A program made the translations under genes and the position numbers. The notes under the pieces were generated by a model, which had not been told where the DNA came from, did no database searches, and worked only from the letters and a program-made list of their open reading frames with translations. 64,000 nt of DNA from an uncultured Ruminiclostridium sp. Its GTDB lineage: Bacteria; Bacillota; Clostridia; Oscillospirales; Ruminococcaceae. The stretch's first letter is position 1. Every line of letters begins with the position of its first letter. The stretch lies in assembly GCA_947627695.1 (NCBI GenBank), contig CANQXF010000002.1:1-64000 (forward strand), given 5' to 3'. Below, piece by piece: positions 61,971 through 64,000 of this stretch.

Positions 61971-62010
61971 CTTATATTATGGAGAGAATTATCTTCAAAA
62001 TTTTGAAGAT
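61971..62010 (-). promoter_or_regulatory. Dyad promoter 3
   Basis: The perfect 20-bp palindrome ATCTTCAAAATTTTGAAGAT (61991-62010, centre 62000.5) is followed on the minus strand by 14 bp and TATAAG (61976-61971). The spacing is identical to dyad promoter 2. The rest of the 331-bp gap 61937-62267 holds only the promoter at 62123 and AT-rich sequence. Confidence 0.8.
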
Positions 62011-62122
62011 GCGGGAAATTTGTTTTTTTGCCGCTTACATTATCTATGGACTTGCACTTGTTTAATTGCTTCATCTATAAACGAAAAACAGCAATTTTAA
62101 TTGTGCCTGCGAAAAAGAGATA

Positions 62123-62151
62123 TTGAAAAAATGATATAAATGGTATATAAT
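62123..62151 (+). promoter_or_regulatory. Sigma-A promoter of the 406-aa membrane protein gene
   Basis: TTGAAA, 17-bp spacer, TATAAT, with no dyad. The leader would be about 110 nt. Confidence 0.8.
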
Positions 62152-62267
62152 ATAAACTATCGGATAAATGTTGAAAAAACCGGACAAACACATGGATAAA
62201 CAGCCCGGTGGTGAATTTGAGCAGACCCGAAGAAATAAAAGACTTACGGTCAGTGAGGTGAACTGTA

Positions 62268-63488
62268 ATGGAAAATAATAACGTAACGATTATTCCGCAT
62301 AGGAACATTCCGTTTGACGTGGGGTGCAGCATAAATCCGACGTTAAAAGACGAAATCGTCAGTTATTTGCTGCACAAGGAACACGCAGCTCAGTTAGACA
62401 TTGACAGTTTGCTTAAAGCACTTTCAGGCGACGTGATATGTTCTTTTCAAATAACTCCGAACATCAGATTATATTTATATAAGTATGGAATCGGAGTTTT
62501 TACAGTCCAGGATCAGTTAAATCAGTTTGAGCCGGAAAATTATGCGACAGAATACTGTCAGAAAAGGAAAAAAGCTCACGAAGAATACTTAACTGTTGGA
62601 AACAAAACAGCCGAACGGCTACATCGGATAGCGGGAGCCCTGAGAGCCATTGCTTCAGCCAATGGCACAGCTTTAAGAATATCTGCCTCAGACAAATGGG
62701 AAAATCACGGTTTTTATTATGTCATGACCGTCAGCTGCGTCAACACGCCCGGTTCAAGCTATATTTACAAGGAAATGACAGATATTCAAAAAAAGAATCT
62801 TCATATTATGTTGGAGCCCAGCATTGCTCATTTTGAGGATTCCCTTGTTTATTCAATGTCTGCCAAAACGGATGATTCTTTTTTTGACGTTGATCTTGCA
62901 GCTATGGAAGAGCCGAAGAATTGGATCAGAAGTTCTGATTTTGCGATTTATATCAGTTGGGCCGCGGTTTTGCTTTATACTTCAAATTCGGATAAGATGA
63001 CCTTTTCAGCGTTAGAATCGCTGGAGGTCGATCTTCAGGCAATGTGGCTTTATACATACTGTTTATATGAAAATTTAAAAAACTATAACTTAAGTCATAA
63101 AATTCTTGTATCTAAATTAAGAAATGATCTATATAAGTTTAAAAGAAAATATAATGAGTTTAAATTTGTTGATGATGCCAGCTCTCCGGCTTACATTACA
63201 AGTCTGCGGGATGAGCTGATACGAACAAGCGGGATAGACTCCTATGCGAATAAATATATTGAATATATAGAGTTTTGCATTAGTGAAACAGAAAGCATAA
63301 ATGCTGAAAAGCAAAAGAAATATGCATGGTTAAATGAAATATTGCTGTTTATTATAGCGTTTATTCAGATAGCGCCTATGATATATGAATTGATGACGGG
63401 CGGCTATAAAGACATTCAGATTTTCCCCGTAGTTGTAATGGTTATATTTGTTATAGCAGCCATTGCTATCATAATTTTGAAAAATTAG
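62268..63488 (+). CDS. Hypothetical protein with C-terminal membrane hairpin
   Basis: A 406-aa protein. Residues 1-340 are soluble mixed sequence with a long charged helix near RNDLYKFKRKYNEFKFV. The last 65 residues hold two close membrane helices (about 347-367 and 384-404), the C-terminus being cytoplasmic or outside. The soluble-then-hairpin layout recalls CorA-like or RMD1-like proteins, but their GMN motif is absent. GTGAGGTGAAC precedes the ATG. The gene is clearly AT-richer than the chromosome core, suggesting transfer. Confidence 0.78.
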   Translation: MENNNVTIIPHRNIPFDVGCSINPTLKDEIVSYLLHKEHAAQLDIDSLLKALSGDVICSFQITPNIRLYLYKYGIGVFTVQDQLNQFEPENYATEYCQKRKKAHEEYLTVGNKTAERLHRIAGALRAIASANGTALRISASDKWENHGFYYVMTVSCVNTPGSSYIYKEMTDIQKKNLHIMLEPSIAHFEDSLVYSMSAKTDDSFFDVDLAAMEEPKNWIRSSDFAIYISWAAVLLYTSNSDKMTFSALESLEVDLQAMWLYTYCLYENLKNYNLSHKILVSKLRNDLYKFKRKYNEFKFVDDASSPAYITSLRDELIRTSGIDSYANKYIEYIEFCISETESINAEKQKKYAWLNEILLFIIAFIQIAPMIYELMTGGYKDIQIFPVVVMVIFVIAAIAIIILKN

Positions 63489-63503
63489 AAAGAGGTACAC
63501 TGT

Positions 63504-64000
63504 ATGAAAAATATTTTGATTTTAGTTGATATGCAAAACGGCTTTGTAAGATACGAACAGACAAAGCAGCTTGGCGATAGGATAGAAGAGCTTTTGAAAA
63601 GCAAGTCTTTTGACTGTGTTGTAGCAACTAAGTTTTTAAATTACGATAACAGCGTATATGAAAAACTGTTTGACTGGCACCGCCTTAAGACAGAGGAAGA
63701 CAGAAAGCTGTATAAAGATTTTGATGAATATGCTGACGTCGTAATAGAAAAGACGGTATACACCTGTGTAAATCAGCATTTTCTTCAGAGAATATGTCAG
63801 CTGAACGGCGGAGCTTATCCCGAGAAGCTGTTTGTCGCCGGGGCGGATACAGATTGTTGTGTGTTAAAAATCGCATCTGATCTGTTCGAACACAATATTC
63901 GTCCCATCGTTCTTACGCATTATTGCGATTCAAACGGCGGACCCGAGTCGCATAATGCGGGAGTAATATGTATGAAGAGACTGATCGGAGAAAAACAGCT
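63504..64000 (+). CDS. Isochorismatase-fold cysteine hydrolase (partial)
   Basis: The first 165 residues of a cysteine hydrolase; the frame is open at the window end. The catalytic triad is visible: Asp in ILVDMQNGFV, Lys in VIEKTVYTCV and Cys in VAGADTDCCVLKI. It is 15 bases after the membrane-protein gene with an AAAGAGGT site, so it is co-transcribed with it. Nicotinamidase or another amidase activity is possible; the substrate is not clear. Confidence 0.85.
   Translation, partial: MKNILILVDMQNGFVRYEQTKQLGDRIEELLKSKSFDCVVATKFLNYDNSVYEKLFDWHRLKTEEDRKLYKDFDEYADVVIEKTVYTCVNQHFLQRICQLNGGAYPEKLFVAGADTDCCVLKIASDLFEHNIRPIVLTHYCDSNGGPESHNAGVICMKRLIGEKQ

Larger units (their letters stand above)
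56048..64000. mobile_element. Serine-recombinase element inserted in cotJC (left part)
   Basis: The left border is inferred from where cotJC similarity ends. The element contains a large serine recombinase next to the border, then genes of mostly unknown function, several more AT-rich than the flanking chromosome (notably 62100-63500). The right border, which should restore cotJC codons from the DGE segment onward, was not found and must lie beyond 64000 if this reading is right. Confidence 0.55.

Overview
The window looks like the chromosome of a Gram-positive, spore-lineage Clostridia member, most like a fibre-degrading Ruminococcus (Oscillospiraceae). The reasons are: sigma-A promoters with near-consensus TTGACA/TATAAT boxes, strong AGGAGG ribosome sites, low-GC-type intrinsic terminators, cotJ spore-coat genes, a cellobiose phosphorylase, a CUT1 sugar transporter with no ATPase gene of its own, a GH74-type lipoprotein and a DUF4353 carbohydrate-binding lipoprotein. 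The species cannot be fixed from the sequence alone.

Layout. 0-6 kb: a low-molecular-weight phosphatase, a MacAB-type ABC exporter whose adaptor gene diverges from the ATPase and permease genes, and a GH94 phosphorylase with its own promoter and terminator. 6-14 kb (minus strand): housekeeping genes GNAT, rimI, a second phosphatase, polA, ppk1 and pyrG. 14-19 kb: a DUF4358 lipoprotein and a sugar-uptake operon (binding protein plus two permeases) preceded by a 620-bp regulatory region with CcpA/LacI-type operators. 19-28.6 kb: a purine operon, purE-C-F-M-N, a broken DUF3781 gene, a methyltransferase, purO, a stand-alone AICAR transformylase, a YjbR protein and purD, led by a leader with a possible leader peptide and an intrinsic terminator. 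28.7-34 kb: secG-rnr on plus, then ylxM-ffh, rpsP-khpA and a rubredoxin on minus. 34-41 kb: VanZ, GtrA, CorC/HlyC, galM, two tiny proteins, an MBOAT acyltransferase and nadA. 41-49.4 kb: a minus-strand operon with two MoxR-DUF58 pairs flanking a membrane transglutaminase, plus a further membrane protein. 49.6-55.4 kb: the GH74 and DUF4353 lipoproteins (divergent) and an ECF sigma factor carrying a large C-terminal domain.

55.5-64 kb is the most unusual part. The spore-coat operon cotJA-cotJB-cotJC is intact until cotJC, which stops after 37 codons where its homologues continue; seven bases later lies a large serine recombinase gene in the opposite orientation. Beyond it are accessory genes: a 75-aa protein, a 510-aa protein that joins a sigma-70 region-2-like domain to a WYL regulator, several proteins of unknown function, and the start of an isochorismatase-fold hydrolase. 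Three promoters here, including that of the sigma-WYL gene itself, share one layout: a TTCA-N6-TGAA dyad whose centre lies exactly 24.5 bp upstream of the first base of a TATAAT-like box. I read this as a recombinase-borne element inserted in cotJC that carries a self-regulating, possibly novel, sigma-WYL regulon. The right end of the element is not in the window.
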